DNA from: Phycisphaerales bacterium
GTDB taxonomy: Bacteria; Planctomycetota; Phycisphaerae; Phycisphaerales; UBA1924
Assembly (NCBI GenBank): GCA_947476675.1
Contig: CANJRL010000001.1
Span: forward strand, 1 to 64,000
Reading direction: 5' to 3'
DNA: 64,000 bases
Shown piece by piece: positions 33,863 through 42,434 of the stretch. A program made the translations under genes and the position numbers. Under the pieces are notes generated by a model. That model saw nothing but the letters and a program-made list of their open reading frames with translations. It was not told the origin of the DNA and made no database searches. Each line of letters begins with the position of its first letter. Position 1 is the first letter of the stretch.

Positions 33863-35578
33863 ATGAGCATCGAGGGCAAGGGCGGGTACGTTCCGGCGGG
33901 GCTGGACGCGACGGACTGGGAGGCGGTTGCGCCGCTGGCCCGGGGGCTGGCCGAGCGGGAGGTCGCGGATGCCTCGGCGTTGCGGTCGTGGCTGGAGGAC
34001 CGCTCGGAGTTCGAGGCGGCGTGCTCGGAGGCCGAGGCGGACCTGTACATCGCGATGACCTGCCGCACGGACGACGAGGCGACGGTCGGGGCGTACACGA
34101 GGTTCGTGGAGACGATCCCGCCTCGGCTGCGGCCGATCGACCAGGCGCTGGATGTGAAGCAGTGCGGGCTGATCGACCGGCTGGGCGGGGCGGGCGCGGG
34201 CGAGCGGCTGCACGTTCTGGACCGGGATGCGCGGGCCGGGGTGGAGATCTACCGGGACGCGAACGTGCCGCTGTTCACGGAATTGACTCTGCTCGGCCAG
34301 AGGTACGACCGGATCAGCGGCGAGCAGACGGTGGTGTTCGACGGGGCGGAGCGGACGCTGGCGCAGATGTCGCGGTACCTCGAATCGCCGGACCGGGCGG
34401 TGCGGGAGAGCGCGTGGCGGGCGTCGGCGGAGCGGCGGCTGCGGGACCGCGAGGCGCTGGACGGGCTCTACGACGAGATCCTGGGCGTGCGCGACAGGGT
34501 GGCGAAGCACGCGGGGTTCGCGTCGTTCCGCGACTACGCCTTCCGGGAGAAGCGGAGGTTCGATTACGGGGTGCGCGAGTGCGAGGCGTTCCACGACGCG
34601 TGCGAGCGGGTGGCGGCGCCGGCGGCGCGGCGGCTGGATGAGCGGCGGGCGCGGGCGCTGGGCGTCGGGGGGCTGAGGCCCTGGGATCTGTCGGTGGACG
34701 TGAAGGGCCGCGAGCCGCTGCGGCCGTTCGCGAGCGCGGAGGATCTGGTCGAGAAGTGCGGTCGGGTATTCCGTCGTCTGGACGGGGAGTTGGCGGCGCG
34801 GTTCGAGTCGCTGCGCGAGGGGGGGTGCCTGGACCTGGACAGCCGCAAGGGCAAGGCGCCGGGCGGGTACCAATACATGCGCGACCGCTCGCGGAGGCCG
34901 TTCATCTTCATGAACGCGGCCGGGCTGCACCGGGACGTTCGGACGATGGTGCACGAGGCGGGGCACGCGTTCCATTCGCTGCTGTGCGCCGGGGAGCCCC
35001 TGGTGCGGTACCGGCACTCGCCGATCGAGTTCGCGGAGGTGGCGTCGATGGCGATGGAGATGCTGACGATGCCGTACTGGGGCGAGTTCTACGCGGACGA
35101 GGCGGAGGCGGCGCGGGCGCGGCGGGAGCAGATGGAGAGCGTGCTGGGGCTCTTGCCCTGGGTGGCGACGGTCGACGCGTTCCAGCACTGGGCGCACCGG
35201 ATGGTGGGGCACACGCGCGAGGAGAGGCGGACGTTCTGGCTGGGGCTGGATGAGCGGTTCGGGAGGCGGATCGATTGGGAGGGGCTGGGCGAGGCGCGGG
35301 GGAGCGCGTGGCAGCGCCAGCCCCACTTGTTCACCTCGCCGTTCTACTACATCGAGTACGGCATCGCGCAGCTGGGGGCGCTGCAGCTGTGGCTGGTGTC
35401 GAAGGAGCGGGGCGAGGCGGAGGCGGTGGAGCGGTACAAGGCTGGGCTGCGGCTGGGCGGGAGCCGGCCCCTGCCAGAGTTGTTCGCGGCGGCGGGGCTG
35501 CGATTCGAATTTGGCGCTGACGTGGTGTCGCGGCTGGTGGAGCGTGTGGAGCGCGAGGTCGAGGCGTTGCCGGATTGA
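33863..35578 (+). CDS. M3-family oligoendopeptidase (PepF-like)
   Basis: A 571-residue zinc metallopeptidase. The HEAGH motif (His364, Glu365, His368; MVHEAGHAFHSLL) gives two zinc ligands and the catalytic Glu; the third ligand lies in the following IEFAEVASMAMEML segment (Glu of FAEV). The C-terminal segment ITSPFYY-like (LFTSPFYYIEYGIAQLGAL) is typical of PepF. There is no signal peptide, so it should degrade oligopeptides in the cytoplasm. The length is normal. The start is supported by TATGAT ending 6 nt upstream. The PLP decarboxylase follows 13 bp later, probably in the same transcript. Confidence 0.88.
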   Translation: MSIEGKGGYVPAGLDATDWEAVAPLARGLAEREVADASALRSWLEDRSEFEAACSEAEADLYIAMTCRTDDEATVGAYTRFVETIPPRLRPIDQALDVKQCGLIDRLGGAGAGERLHVLDRDARAGVEIYRDANVPLFTELTLLGQRYDRISGEQTVVFDGAERTLAQMSRYLESPDRAVRESAWRASAERRLRDREALDGLYDEILGVRDRVAKHAGFASFRDYAFREKRRFDYGVRECEAFHDACERVAAPAARRLDERRARALGVGGLRPWDLSVDVKGREPLRPFASAEDLVEKCGRVFRRLDGELAARFESLREGGCLDLDSRKGKAPGGYQYMRDRSRRPFIFMNAAGLHRDVRTMVHEAGHAFHSLLCAGEPLVRYRHSPIEFAEVASMAMEMLTMPYWGEFYADEAEAARARREQMESVLGLLPWVATVDAFQHWAHRMVGHTREERRTFWLGLDERFGRRIDWEGLGEARGSAWQRQPHLFTSPFYYIEYGIAQLGALQLWLVSKERGEAEAVERYKAGLRLGGSRPLPELFAAAGLRFEFGADVVSRLVERVEREVEALPD

Positions 35579-35591
35579 GAGGGAGGGCGTG

Positions 35592-37169
35592 ATGGAGCGG
35601 GGCGTCGGGCACATGTCGGCCGAGGAGTTCCGCGAGGTTGGTCGGCGGGTGATCGACTGGGTTGCGGACTGGATGGAGCGGAGCCGCGAAGGCCGGGCGG
35701 GGCCGGTGCTGTCGCGGGTGAAGCCGGGGGAGATCGCGGCGATGCTTCCGGAGCGGGGGCCGGAGCGGGGCGAGGGGTGGGATGCGCTGCTGGCGGACCT
35801 GGAGCGCGTGGTTGCGCCGGGGGTGACGAACTGGCAGAGCCCGCAGTTCTACGGCTACTTCCCCTGCAACGCGACGGGCCCGGCGATCCTGGCGGAGATC
35901 GTGAGCGCGGGGCTCAACGGGCAGGGGATGCTGTGGTCGACCTCGCCGGCGTACACGGAGATCGAGACGAGGGCGATGGACTGGCTGGGGGAGTTGATCG
36001 GGCTGCCGGGGAAGTTCGCGTCGTCGACGGGCGTGGGCGCGGGGGTGATCCAGGGGACGGCGAGCGAGGCGGCGCTGGTGTGCATCGTGGCGGCGCGGGA
36101 GCGGGCGATGCGTGTGGGGGTTGCGTCCCCTCACCCGGCGGCTGCGCCGCCACCCTCTCCCGAGAGGGGAGAGGGGGCAGGAGCCCCTCACCCTTCCCTC
36201 TCCCGTGGGGAGAGGGGTGGGAGAGAGCAAGGCGAAGGAGGAGGCCGGCTCCGGCTGGAAGAGATGACGGCGTACTGCTCCTCGCAGGCGCATTCGTCGA
36301 TCGCGAAGGATTGCCGCATCGCGGGGCTCCCCCGGGAGAACCTGCGGCTCGTGGAGGTGGATGATCGGCTGCGGATGCGGGCCGATGCGCTGTCGCGTCG
36401 GGTGGCGGAGGATCGGGCGGCGGGGCTGATGCCGTTCTTCGTGTGCGCGACGGTGGGGACGACGTCGTCGGGGGCGGTGGACCCGGTGGCGGAGGTCGGC
36501 GCGGTGGCGCGGCGGGAGGGGATGTGGCTGCACGTGGACGCGGCGTGGGCGGGTGCGGCGTGCGTGTGCCCGGAGCATCGGGGTTTGCTCTCGGGGGTGG
36601 ACTTGGCGGACTCGTTCAACTTCAACCCCCACAAGTGGCTGCTGACGAACTTTGACTGTTCGGCGCTGTGGGTGGCGGACAGGCGGGACCTGATCGATGC
36701 GCTGTCGATCACGCCGGAGTATCTGCGGAACGCGGCGAGCGAGAGCGGCGCGGTGATCGACTACCGGGACTGGCAGGCGCCCCTGGGCCGGAGGTTCCGG
36801 GCGCTCAAGTTGTGGTGGGTGATGCGGCGCTACGGCGCGGACGGGCTGCGGGCGCACATCCGGGCGCACGTGCGGTGCGGGGAGGTGTTCGAGTCGCTGG
36901 TCCGCGGGGATGAGCGGTTCGAGATGGGGGCTGAGCGGAGCCTGAGCCTGGTGTGCTTTCGGCTGCGCGCGGGGGACGAGGCGACCAGGCGGCTGCACGA
37001 GCGGCTGAACGCGTCGGGCCGGATGTTCCTCTCGCACACGGTGCTTCCCTCGGCGGGGGGCGGCCCGGGGCGGTACACGCTGCGGATGGCGATCGGCGGG
37101 GTGTGGACGGCGGAGGAGCACGTGCGTGCGGCGTGGGGATGGATCGCGGAGGAGGCCGGGCGCGCATGA
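35592..37169 (+). CDS. Group II PLP-dependent (aromatic amino acid type) decarboxylase with an in-frame repeat insertion
   Basis: A 525-residue fold-type I PLP enzyme of the DDC/TDC family. Family landmarks include NWQSPQFYGYFPCNATGPAI near the start, GVIQGTASEAALV, the pre-lysine LHVDAAWAGAA with its PLP-binding Asp, and the PLP lysine K348 in FNFNPHKWLLTNFD. The SSQAHSSIAKDC substrate loop is present. Between residues about 175 and 225, a surface region that is short in homologues, the sequence becomes SPHPAAAPPPSPERGEG and similar: the translation of a palindromic repeat (36127-36225). The rest is intact, so the enzyme may still work. The substrate (Tyr, Trp, Phe, DOPA or Asp-like) is undetermined. 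The start is ATG 35592, after GGGAGGG. Confidence 0.85.
   Translation: MERGVGHMSAEEFREVGRRVIDWVADWMERSREGRAGPVLSRVKPGEIAAMLPERGPERGEGWDALLADLERVVAPGVTNWQSPQFYGYFPCNATGPAILAEIVSAGLNGQGMLWSTSPAYTEIETRAMDWLGELIGLPGKFASSTGVGAGVIQGTASEAALVCIVAARERAMRVGVASPHPAAAPPPSPERGEGAGAPHPSLSRGERGGREQGEGGGRLRLEEMTAYCSSQAHSSIAKDCRIAGLPRENLRLVEVDDRLRMRADALSRRVAEDRAAGLMPFFVCATVGTTSSGAVDPVAEVGAVARREGMWLHVDAAWAGAACVCPEHRGLLSGVDLADSFNFNPHKWLLTNFDCSALWVADRRDLIDALSITPEYLRNAASESGAVIDYRDWQAPLGRRFRALKLWWVMRRYGADGLRAHIRAHVRCGEVFESLVRGDERFEMGAERSLSLVCFRLRAGDEATRRLHERLNASGRMFLSHTVLPSAGGGPGRYTLRMAIGGVWTAEEHVRAAWGWIAEEAGRA
36127..36225 (+). repeat. Palindromic repeats embedded in the decarboxylase reading frame (copy B and a partial second unit)
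   Basis: 36127-36176 is a full unit: GGCGGC-tgc-GCCGCC, then CCCTCTCCC-gaga-GGGGAGAGGG. 36184-36225 is a second unit that keeps only the CCCTCTCCC-GGGAGAGGGG hairpin. The first aligns over 47 nt with the copies at 1771-1820 and 43246-43294. Together they add about 35 residues (179-212) of Pro/Ala/Glu/Arg/Gly sequence without breaking the frame. Confidence 0.8.
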
Positions 37170-37238
37170 CGCAAGACCCCCGCGCGGGTGAGCGCGCGGA
37201 GGTCGAGCGGGGTCGCGAGATATTCGGAGCCGCGGGCC

Positions 37239-38030
37239 TTAGTCGATGCTGTGGATGTTCAGGGCGTAGAACTTGAGGCCGGGGTCGTAGAGCAGTTGCC
37301 AGGAGAACTTGCCGGGCAGTTGCGCGAGGAGGGCCTTGAGGGTCTCGCGGGCGTTGGCGTTCTCGGCGCGGAGGTCGACGGCGGCCTTGGCGAACAGGTT
37401 GACGGGGAAGGTGCCGGGGACGACGGTGACGCCGGTGGCCTTGGTGACGGAGTCGCAGAGGGCTTCGAGGCCGGAGACGGCGGGGCCGCTGACGCGGGCG
37501 AGGGTGATGTTGGCGTCGAGGACGGGGGCGACCGGGGCGCTGATTCCGGCCTCGTTGGTGATGCTGGAGGGGATGAGGTGGATCATGGGGCCGCTGCGGA
37601 CGGCGCGGAATCCTCCGGCGTTGCCCGCGGCGAGGTGGGCGTCGAGCATCGCCTGGAGGGTGTCGGCGTCGGAGATCGGCTTGCCGGTGGCGCGGCTGGC
37701 CTGGTAGGCGAAGTTGAGGGCGCCGCCCTTGGGGATCCAGAGGGCGGGGACATGCTCGGCGGGGACGTTCTCGAAGCCGCGGCGGACTTCGGCGCCGACG
37801 TTCTTGAGATCGGCGGGGTTGGCGTAGGCGGGGTCTTCGTAGGAGATGAGCGTGCCGTGGCGCTGCTCGAGTTCCATCGCGGCGGCGGCGAGGGGGCGGG
37901 GGTCGTTGATGCGGATGTTCAGGGTGCGGACGTCGTCGTTGTTGGGCTCGGCCTGGGGGTTGGCCTGCTGCGCCGCGGCGGAAGCGGCGGCGAGGGCGAT
38001 GGCGGCAAGGGAAAGGATGGAGCGGTTCAT
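37239..38030 (-). CDS. Secreted hypothetical protein
   Basis: A 263-residue protein with a clear signal peptide (MNRSILSLAAIALAAASAAA) and a mostly alpha/beta mature part of no recognised family (INDPRPLAAAAMELEQRHGT; NARETLKALLAQLPGKFSW). The last part resembles the short repeated domains of secretin-type N-domains by pattern only. AGGAG lies 12 nt before ATG 38030. It is on the same strand as, and 67 bp downstream of, the dockerin-like gene, and may be co-transcribed. Confidence 0.55.
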   Translation of the reverse strand: MNRSILSLAAIALAAASAAAQQANPQAEPNNDDVRTLNIRINDPRPLAAAAMELEQRHGTLISYEDPAYANPADLKNVGAEVRRGFENVPAEHVPALWIPKGGALNFAYQASRATGKPISDADTLQAMLDAHLAAGNAGGFRAVRSGPMIHLIPSSITNEAGISAPVAPVLDANITLARVSGPAVSGLEALCDSVTKATGVTVVPGTFPVNLFAKAAVDLRAENANARETLKALLAQLPGKFSWQLLYDPGLKFYALNIHSID

Positions 38031-38097
38031 CGGGGTGCTCTCCTGAGCGTTGGATGCGTGGGGTGTGGGCGGGGGTTGCGGGTATTGGGGGGTAGGG

Positions 38098-39096
38098 TCA
38101 GGGCCAGACGCGGTTCTGGGTGGTTCCGGAGCGGGTGCTGGAGACCTGGGTGGCGGTCATGCCGCAGCCCAGGGTGTTGGTCTGGTAGCGCTCCTCGCCG
38201 GCGGGGCAATCGATGACCATGCGCTGGGGGAAGGAGGTGGAGCAGGGGACGCGCATCTGGGCGCGGTAGTAGGTGACGGCGGTGCCGAACCATCCGACGT
38301 TGTCTTCGCCCCAGAGGTTGGCGGCGCCGACGGCCCAGGTGCCGCCGGTGATGGCGGTGAAGGCGGCGAAGTTGGAGCCGTTGAACCAGCAGGAGTCGGG
38401 CCCGCCGCCGCCGGGGTCGCGCTCGGTGACGGAGCGGCCGGTGAAGTTGACGTTGGCGGGGGTGAGGGTGCCGTTCCACCGTCCGACGGAGGTGGTGTTG
38501 CCGGCGGCGCCCCATCCGACCCAGGCGTTGGTTTCGCCGGTGGGGATGACGCAGACGCGTGCGGCGGCGGCGGCGACGGCGCCGCCCTGGCCGGTGGCGT
38601 TCAGCGTGACGGTGCTGGGCGCGGTGGCGTCGCTGGGGATCTGGGCGAAGACCTGCGCTCCGATGACCAGGGATTGGCCGCCGTTGAGGGTCCAGCCGCC
38701 GTTGGCCGGGGTGATGAAGAGGGCGGAGGGGCCGGCGGACTTGGCGATGGTGTAGTTGCCGGTCTGGGCGAGGGAGGGCATCTGGTTGATGACGGTCGCC
38801 TGGAAGGCAACGGCCTGGCCGGCGACGACGACCACGTCGGCGCTCGAGAGTTGGGCGCCGACGGCCCAGCAGGTGCGGCCGAAGTTCGAGAGCACGGTGT
38901 TGAGGTCGGCGAAGTTGTAGAGCGTGCCGAAGTTGCTGAGGACGCGGTTGAGGTCGGTGAAGTTGACGACGCGGTCGCTCGAGAAATCGCCCGGGCACGG
39001 GGGCGGCGGGGTCGGGGTGGTCGGGGCGGCGTGGGCGGCGAGCGAGGCGCAGAGCCCTGCGGCGAGCGCTGCGAGCGTGCGGGGGCGGGAACTCAT
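38098..39096 (-). CDS. Secreted protein with N-terminal dockerin-like repeats
   Basis: A 332-residue protein. A signal peptide (about 1-23) is followed directly by two dockerin-like units (VNFTDLNRVLSNFGT and YNFADLNTVLSNFG), unusual because these modules lie at the C-terminus in the other two such proteins of this window. The rest is a beta-rich, Cys-containing domain with no recognised family. The start is ATG 39096, with GGAG 10 nt upstream. The frame extends far upstream (to 40182) but that part is a shadow of rpoN. Intergenic 39097-39326 holds its promoter region; I see no definite promoter. Confidence 0.65.
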   Translation of the reverse strand: MSSRPRTLAALAAGLCASLAAHAAPTTPTPPPPCPGDFSSDRVVNFTDLNRVLSNFGTLYNFADLNTVLSNFGRTCWAVGAQLSSADVVVVAGQAVAFQATVINQMPSLAQTGNYTIAKSAGPSALFITPANGGWTLNGGQSLVIGAQVFAQIPSDATAPSTVTLNATGQGGAVAAAAARVCVIPTGETNAWVGWGAAGNTTSVGRWNGTLTPANVNFTGRSVTERDPGGGGPDSCWFNGSNFAAFTAITGGTWAVGAANLWGEDNVGWFGTAVTYYRAQMRVPCSTSFPQRMVIDCPAGEERYQTNTLGCGMTATQVSSTRSGTTQNRVWP

Positions 39097-39326
39097 GGCC
39101 GTTCTCCGAATTGGGGCGGGATGGCTGGGCGGCGCCTCTCTGCGCCCTTTTCTGCCCGTCTTCGCCCACAGCGGCGCCGACGGCCCAGCCCCCATGACCG
39201 AGAACAATCGTCCGATTGTTCGGGGGCAAATGCACGCGGGAAGATGGAAAAAACTGTGAAACTGGCGCTCAACCCGTGGTCGCCCCGGGGGTTGGCCGGG
39301 GCGAATTGGGAAGGACGGCCCCTCGG

Positions 39327-40892
39327 TCAGAACTGCTTGCGCATGCGGGCGGAGGGGATGTCGAGTTGGGCGCGGTACTTGGCGACGGTGCGGCGCGCGA
39401 TCTCGATGCCGCGCTTCTTGAGTTCGTCGACGATGGCGTCGTCGCTGAGGGGTTTGCGCTTGTCTTCGGCGTCGACGACGTCCTTCATGGCGGCGCGGAT
39501 GGCTTCCCAGGAGACATCCTCGCCGGAGTCGGTCTGGGTGCCGCCGGTGAAGAAGCGGCGGAGGGGGAAGACGCCGCGGGGCGTGAGGAGGTGCTTGTCG
39601 GCGACGGCACGGGAGACGGTGGCGACGTGGACGCCCATCTGCTCGGCGACCTGGGTCATGGGGAGGGGCTTGAGGGCCTGGGGGCCCTGGTCGAAGAACT
39701 CGCGCTGGGCGTCGACGACGATGTTGAGGACGCGCTGGAGGGTTCGTCGGCGCTGCTGGAGGGCCTCGATGAGCCACTGGGCGTTGGCGAGGTTGGTCTT
39801 GATGAACTCGCGGGTGGGCTTGGGGGTCTCGCGCTGGCGGACCATCTCGGCGTACTCGCGGCTGATGCGGAGGTTGGGGAGTCGGCCGTCGGTGATGTAG
39901 GCGGTGTAGCGGTCGTGCTCGTCGTCGTACTCGACCACGGCGTCGGGCACGATGGGGGCGGGGGACTCGGTGGAGAGTTGCTTCCCGGGGGCGACGCTGA
40001 GGCGGGCCATCTCCTTGACGGCGGCGTTGATCTCGTCGATCGAGAGGCCGGAGTCGGCGGCGACCCTGGGCAGGCGGTTGTTGATGAGGTCGTCGAGGTG
40101 GTTGTCGATGAGGGTGCGGACGGCGGGCTCGTGCTCGAGCGCGCCCTCGTCGGCGAGTGCGTCGAGTTGGAGGAGCAGGCACTCGCGCACGTCGCGGGCG
40201 CCGATGCCGACGGGCTCGAGGAAGAGGTGGATGGCCTTGAGGGCGCGCTCGAACTCGTCGGGGGTCGGGCGGCCCGAGGGGGCGCCGTGGGGGCCGTCGG
40301 GGATGTTCTGGGGTGCGCGGTCGGCGATGACGGCGAGGGGGGTGCGGAGGAGGCCGTCGTCCTCGATGTGCTCGATGATGAGGCGGCCGAGGGCGCGGGT
40401 GCGCTCATCAAGGTCGGCGAGGGACCATTGTTCGAGGAGTTGCTCGGTGAGCGAGGCGGCGCGGCCCGGGGCGTTGGCCATCGCGTCCTGCTTGGGGTCG
40501 CGATCGCCGGCGGCACGGGAGGAGGGGGCGGAGTCGGCGAAGTCGTCGGCGCGGCTGGGGCGGGCCTCGTATTGGTTGTCGAAGGCCTCGCTGTAGGACT
40601 CCTCCATGGAGTCGAGGCGGGCGAAATCTTCGGAGGCGTTCTTCTCGTCGACGCTCATCGGCTTGCGGTCGGTGGAGTCGTCGAGGCGGCTCTCGGCGAT
40701 CTCCTCGCGGGCCTCTTCCGGGGAGGCGTCGGGCTCGAAGGTCTCGAGGGTGACGTTGTTCTCGAGTTCCTGCTCGATGCGCTCTTCCAGGGCCGGCATG
40801 GCCATCTGGAGGATTTCCATGGACTGGATCATCCGCGGCGCCAGTTTCATCTGCTGGCTGAGGCGCATCTGCTGGGAGGTGTCGAAGCGCAT
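39327..40892 (-). CDS. rpoN: RNA polymerase sigma-54 factor RpoN
   Basis: A 521-residue sigma-54. Region I is Gln/Leu-rich (SQQMKLAPRMIQSMEILQMAMPALEERIEQEL), the site where activator AAA+ proteins act. An acidic region II (about residues 55-125) is followed by the core-binding domain (GIGARDVRECLLLQ), the helix-turn-helix and the RpoN box (ARRTVAKYR), which reads the -24 element. The length is slightly above the usual 450-480 because of region II. ATG 40892 gives the standard MRFDTSQQMRLSQQMKL start; the longer frame is shadow. An exact sigma-54 promoter consensus lies 71-86 bp upstream, directed away from the gene. No enhancer-binding activator gene is in the window. Confidence 0.92.
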   Translation of the reverse strand: MRFDTSQQMRLSQQMKLAPRMIQSMEILQMAMPALEERIEQELENNVTLETFEPDASPEEAREEIAESRLDDSTDRKPMSVDEKNASEDFARLDSMEESYSEAFDNQYEARPSRADDFADSAPSSRAAGDRDPKQDAMANAPGRAASLTEQLLEQWSLADLDERTRALGRLIIEHIEDDGLLRTPLAVIADRAPQNIPDGPHGAPSGRPTPDEFERALKAIHLFLEPVGIGARDVRECLLLQLDALADEGALEHEPAVRTLIDNHLDDLINNRLPRVAADSGLSIDEINAAVKEMARLSVAPGKQLSTESPAPIVPDAVVEYDDEHDRYTAYITDGRLPNLRISREYAEMVRQRETPKPTREFIKTNLANAQWLIEALQQRRRTLQRVLNIVVDAQREFFDQGPQALKPLPMTQVAEQMGVHVATVSRAVADKHLLTPRGVFPLRRFFTGGTQTDSGEDVSWEAIRAAMKDVVDAEDKRKPLSDDAIVDELKKRGIEIARRTVAKYRAQLDIPSARMRKQF

Positions 40893-40962
40893 GGCGGGTT
40901 CGATCACTCCATCGGCGCGGGTCTGGTCGAGGATCGCACGGCCGTGATGCGGCCGGATCGAT

Positions 40963-40978
40963 TGGCACGGCTGTTGCA
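40963..40978 (+). promoter_or_regulatory. Sigma-54 (-24/-12) promoter consensus next to rpoN
   Basis: TGGCACG-GCTG-TTGCA matches the sigma-54 consensus TGGCACG-N4-TTGCW at every specified base. The invariant GG is at 40964-40965 and the GC at 40976-40977. Reading on the plus strand, transcription would begin near 40989, away from rpoN and antisense to the next gene; alternatively the bound holoenzyme could act as a roadblock on rpoN. Confidence 0.65.
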
Positions 40979-41019
40979 GGCGCCTTCGGGCATCGCGGAA
41001 TGGTAGGGAAGGAGGGATG

Positions 41020-41043
41020 AAAAAGCCCCGCGTCGGGCGGGGC
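41020..41043 (-). terminator. Rho-independent terminator for the FGE-like gene
   Basis: On the minus strand a 7-bp stem (GCCCCGC/GCGGGGC, 41043-41025) with a 5-nt loop is followed by TTTTT. It lies about 150 nt after the stop of the FGE-like gene. Confidence 0.7.
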
Positions 41044-41192
41044 GAGGGGATCGGTCGGCGTGACGGCTTGGCGCTGTCGCGGGGATGGAGGATTGGCTTC
41101 AGGGAAGCGGGTGCTCCGCCACGGCCCAGTTGTCGCTCAGCGGCACAGAGAGGTTGCGGTTGGCGACCTTCGTCTCGCACGGAGCGGACGCG

Positions 41193-42236
41193 TCACGAAC
41201 GCCTCCTCTGAGAGATGAGACTTCCTCCGTATACCGCGACGAGCAGCACGACCGGTGGTGACGGCACGGCGCTTGCGAGCCGAAAACTCATTCCTGCAAA
41301 TCCAAGATCTCCTCGATTGATCTCGTCGATCTGATCGAACGAGGGCAGCCAGAATCCTCCAGGCGGCGTTCCCTTCACAAAGACCCCATTGCCCAGCGAG
41401 CCTGGGAGGAGTTCCACCCCGCCTCCAGACGCGTCCAGCATCCCCCACGGCGCCGAGACATTGGGGTACGAGCCGACGTTGGGGTAGCGACCGAGGAGGT
41501 TGATGTTCGCCCCGTAGGCGGTCTGCGCCCCCGGCTGCCCGGGAAGTCCGGGCGTCAGCGGCGTGTCCTGCCCTCCGGGGTGGAACCAGTACCCCTCCCG
41601 CCCGGGACCGTACTTGTTCGGGTCGTAGTACGCGGCCTTGATGAACTGATCGAGGTTGGGGATCCAGAACTTCGCGCCCGCGGCGGGCCGGGTGATGTCG
41701 GTAAAGTTGCCGTTCGCATCGACGCCGAAGGTCGAGGTGTCGTAGACGCCGCGCTCGAAGTCGGCGGCGGTGGCGCGGGTGTGGTCGGGCTTGCCGTTGT
41801 TCAGCCAGTTGACGAAGCGGGCCATGTAGCGCCAGCCGGCCGAGTTGGCAACATTGAGCGAAGCGGGCGCCGGCGCGTAGTACTGCGGCACGCCGTTGGC
41901 GTCGAAGCCCGCGGGGAACAGCGTGCCTCGGAACCCACCGTCCCACGCGTTCTCCGGGGCGATGAAATACTTGTATTCCTGCATGAACTCCCACCAATGG
42001 CTGGTGGTGACCGGCGTGGTGGCCATGCGGAAGGTCTGGGCGACCGCACCGACACCAGCCAGTTCGGGAAGGTTGCCCATCTCGGAAGGCAGCGTCCCCC
42101 GGTTGCCTGGGGCGCCGATGGTCACCCAGTTCCACGAGTAGTTCGGCGGCACGCCCTGGGCGCTCGACGCGGCCGACATCATCGCGATCGCGGACGCGGC
42201 GACGAGACTCCCGGGGATTCCTCTGTTCCACGCCAT
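41193..42236 (-). CDS. Secreted FGE-fold (SUMF1-like) protein with a degenerate PEP-CTERM-like tail
   Basis: A 347-residue protein with a signal peptide (about 1-27, ending SSAQG). The mature part resembles formylglycine-generating enzyme (sulfatase-modifying factor) domains: RMATTPVTTSHWWEFMQEYK, FVNWLNNG and FWIPNLDQFIKAAYY. There is no cysteine anywhere, so it cannot use the known Cys- and copper-based FGE chemistry. The C-terminus, VPSPPVVLLVAVYGGSL then QRRRS, has the layout of a PEP-CTERM sorting signal (VPxP, hydrophobic helix, Arg cluster). AAGGAGGTG before ATG 42236 is one of the strongest ribosome-binding sites here. Codon use is less GC-biased than in the neighbours. Confidence 0.62.
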   Translation of the reverse strand: MAWNRGIPGSLVAASAIAMMSAASSAQGVPPNYSWNWVTIGAPGNRGTLPSEMGNLPELAGVGAVAQTFRMATTPVTTSHWWEFMQEYKYFIAPENAWDGGFRGTLFPAGFDANGVPQYYAPAPASLNVANSAGWRYMARFVNWLNNGKPDHTRATAADFERGVYDTSTFGVDANGNFTDITRPAAGAKFWIPNLDQFIKAAYYDPNKYGPGREGYWFHPGGQDTPLTPGLPGQPGAQTAYGANINLLGRYPNVGSYPNVSAPWGMLDASGGGVELLPGSLGNGVFVKGTPPGGFWLPSFDQIDEINRGDLGFAGMSFRLASAVPSPPVVLLVAVYGGSLISQRRRS

Positions 42237-42434
42237 CCGACACCTCCTTGCCACGCCTGCCGCGGAGGGTGCACGCGACCTGATCGAAGCAGGCTTACGG
42301 CCTTCGGATGTATCGGTCTCCGCTCGCGAGCACGCACGCGATTTCGGGGCGGATGCGAGTTGCGATCGTGAGGGAGCGGAAGGCGCATGCCCGGCGGAGA
42401 CCGGGCATGCCACCCGGTGGTGTTGCGCTGATGG

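Larger units (their letters stand above)
40893..41192. other. 300-bp region between rpoN and the FGE-like gene
   Basis: It contains a plus-strand sigma-54 consensus (40963-40978), a minus-strand terminator (41020-41043) and about 150 bp (41044-41192) with no supported feature. The rpoN promoter itself is not obvious. A plus-strand frame at 41017-41211 has a purine-rich AAGGAGGG just before its ATG but an Arg-rich, shadow-like product. Confidence 0.5.

Noticed and set aside
41098-41200. A possible continuation of the FGE-like protein in another frame on the minus strand (ends NRNLSVPLSDNWAVAEHPLP)
   Set aside because: It looks protein-like but has no start codon, and the FGE-like protein already ends with a complete PEP-CTERM-like tail. 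It may be a remnant, but the evidence is too thin.
41017-41211. A 64-codon plus-strand frame downstream of the sigma-54 consensus
   Set aside because: Its AAGGAGG is only 1 nt from the ATG, the product is Arg-rich and shadow-like, and it crosses the minus-strand terminator and the end of the next gene.
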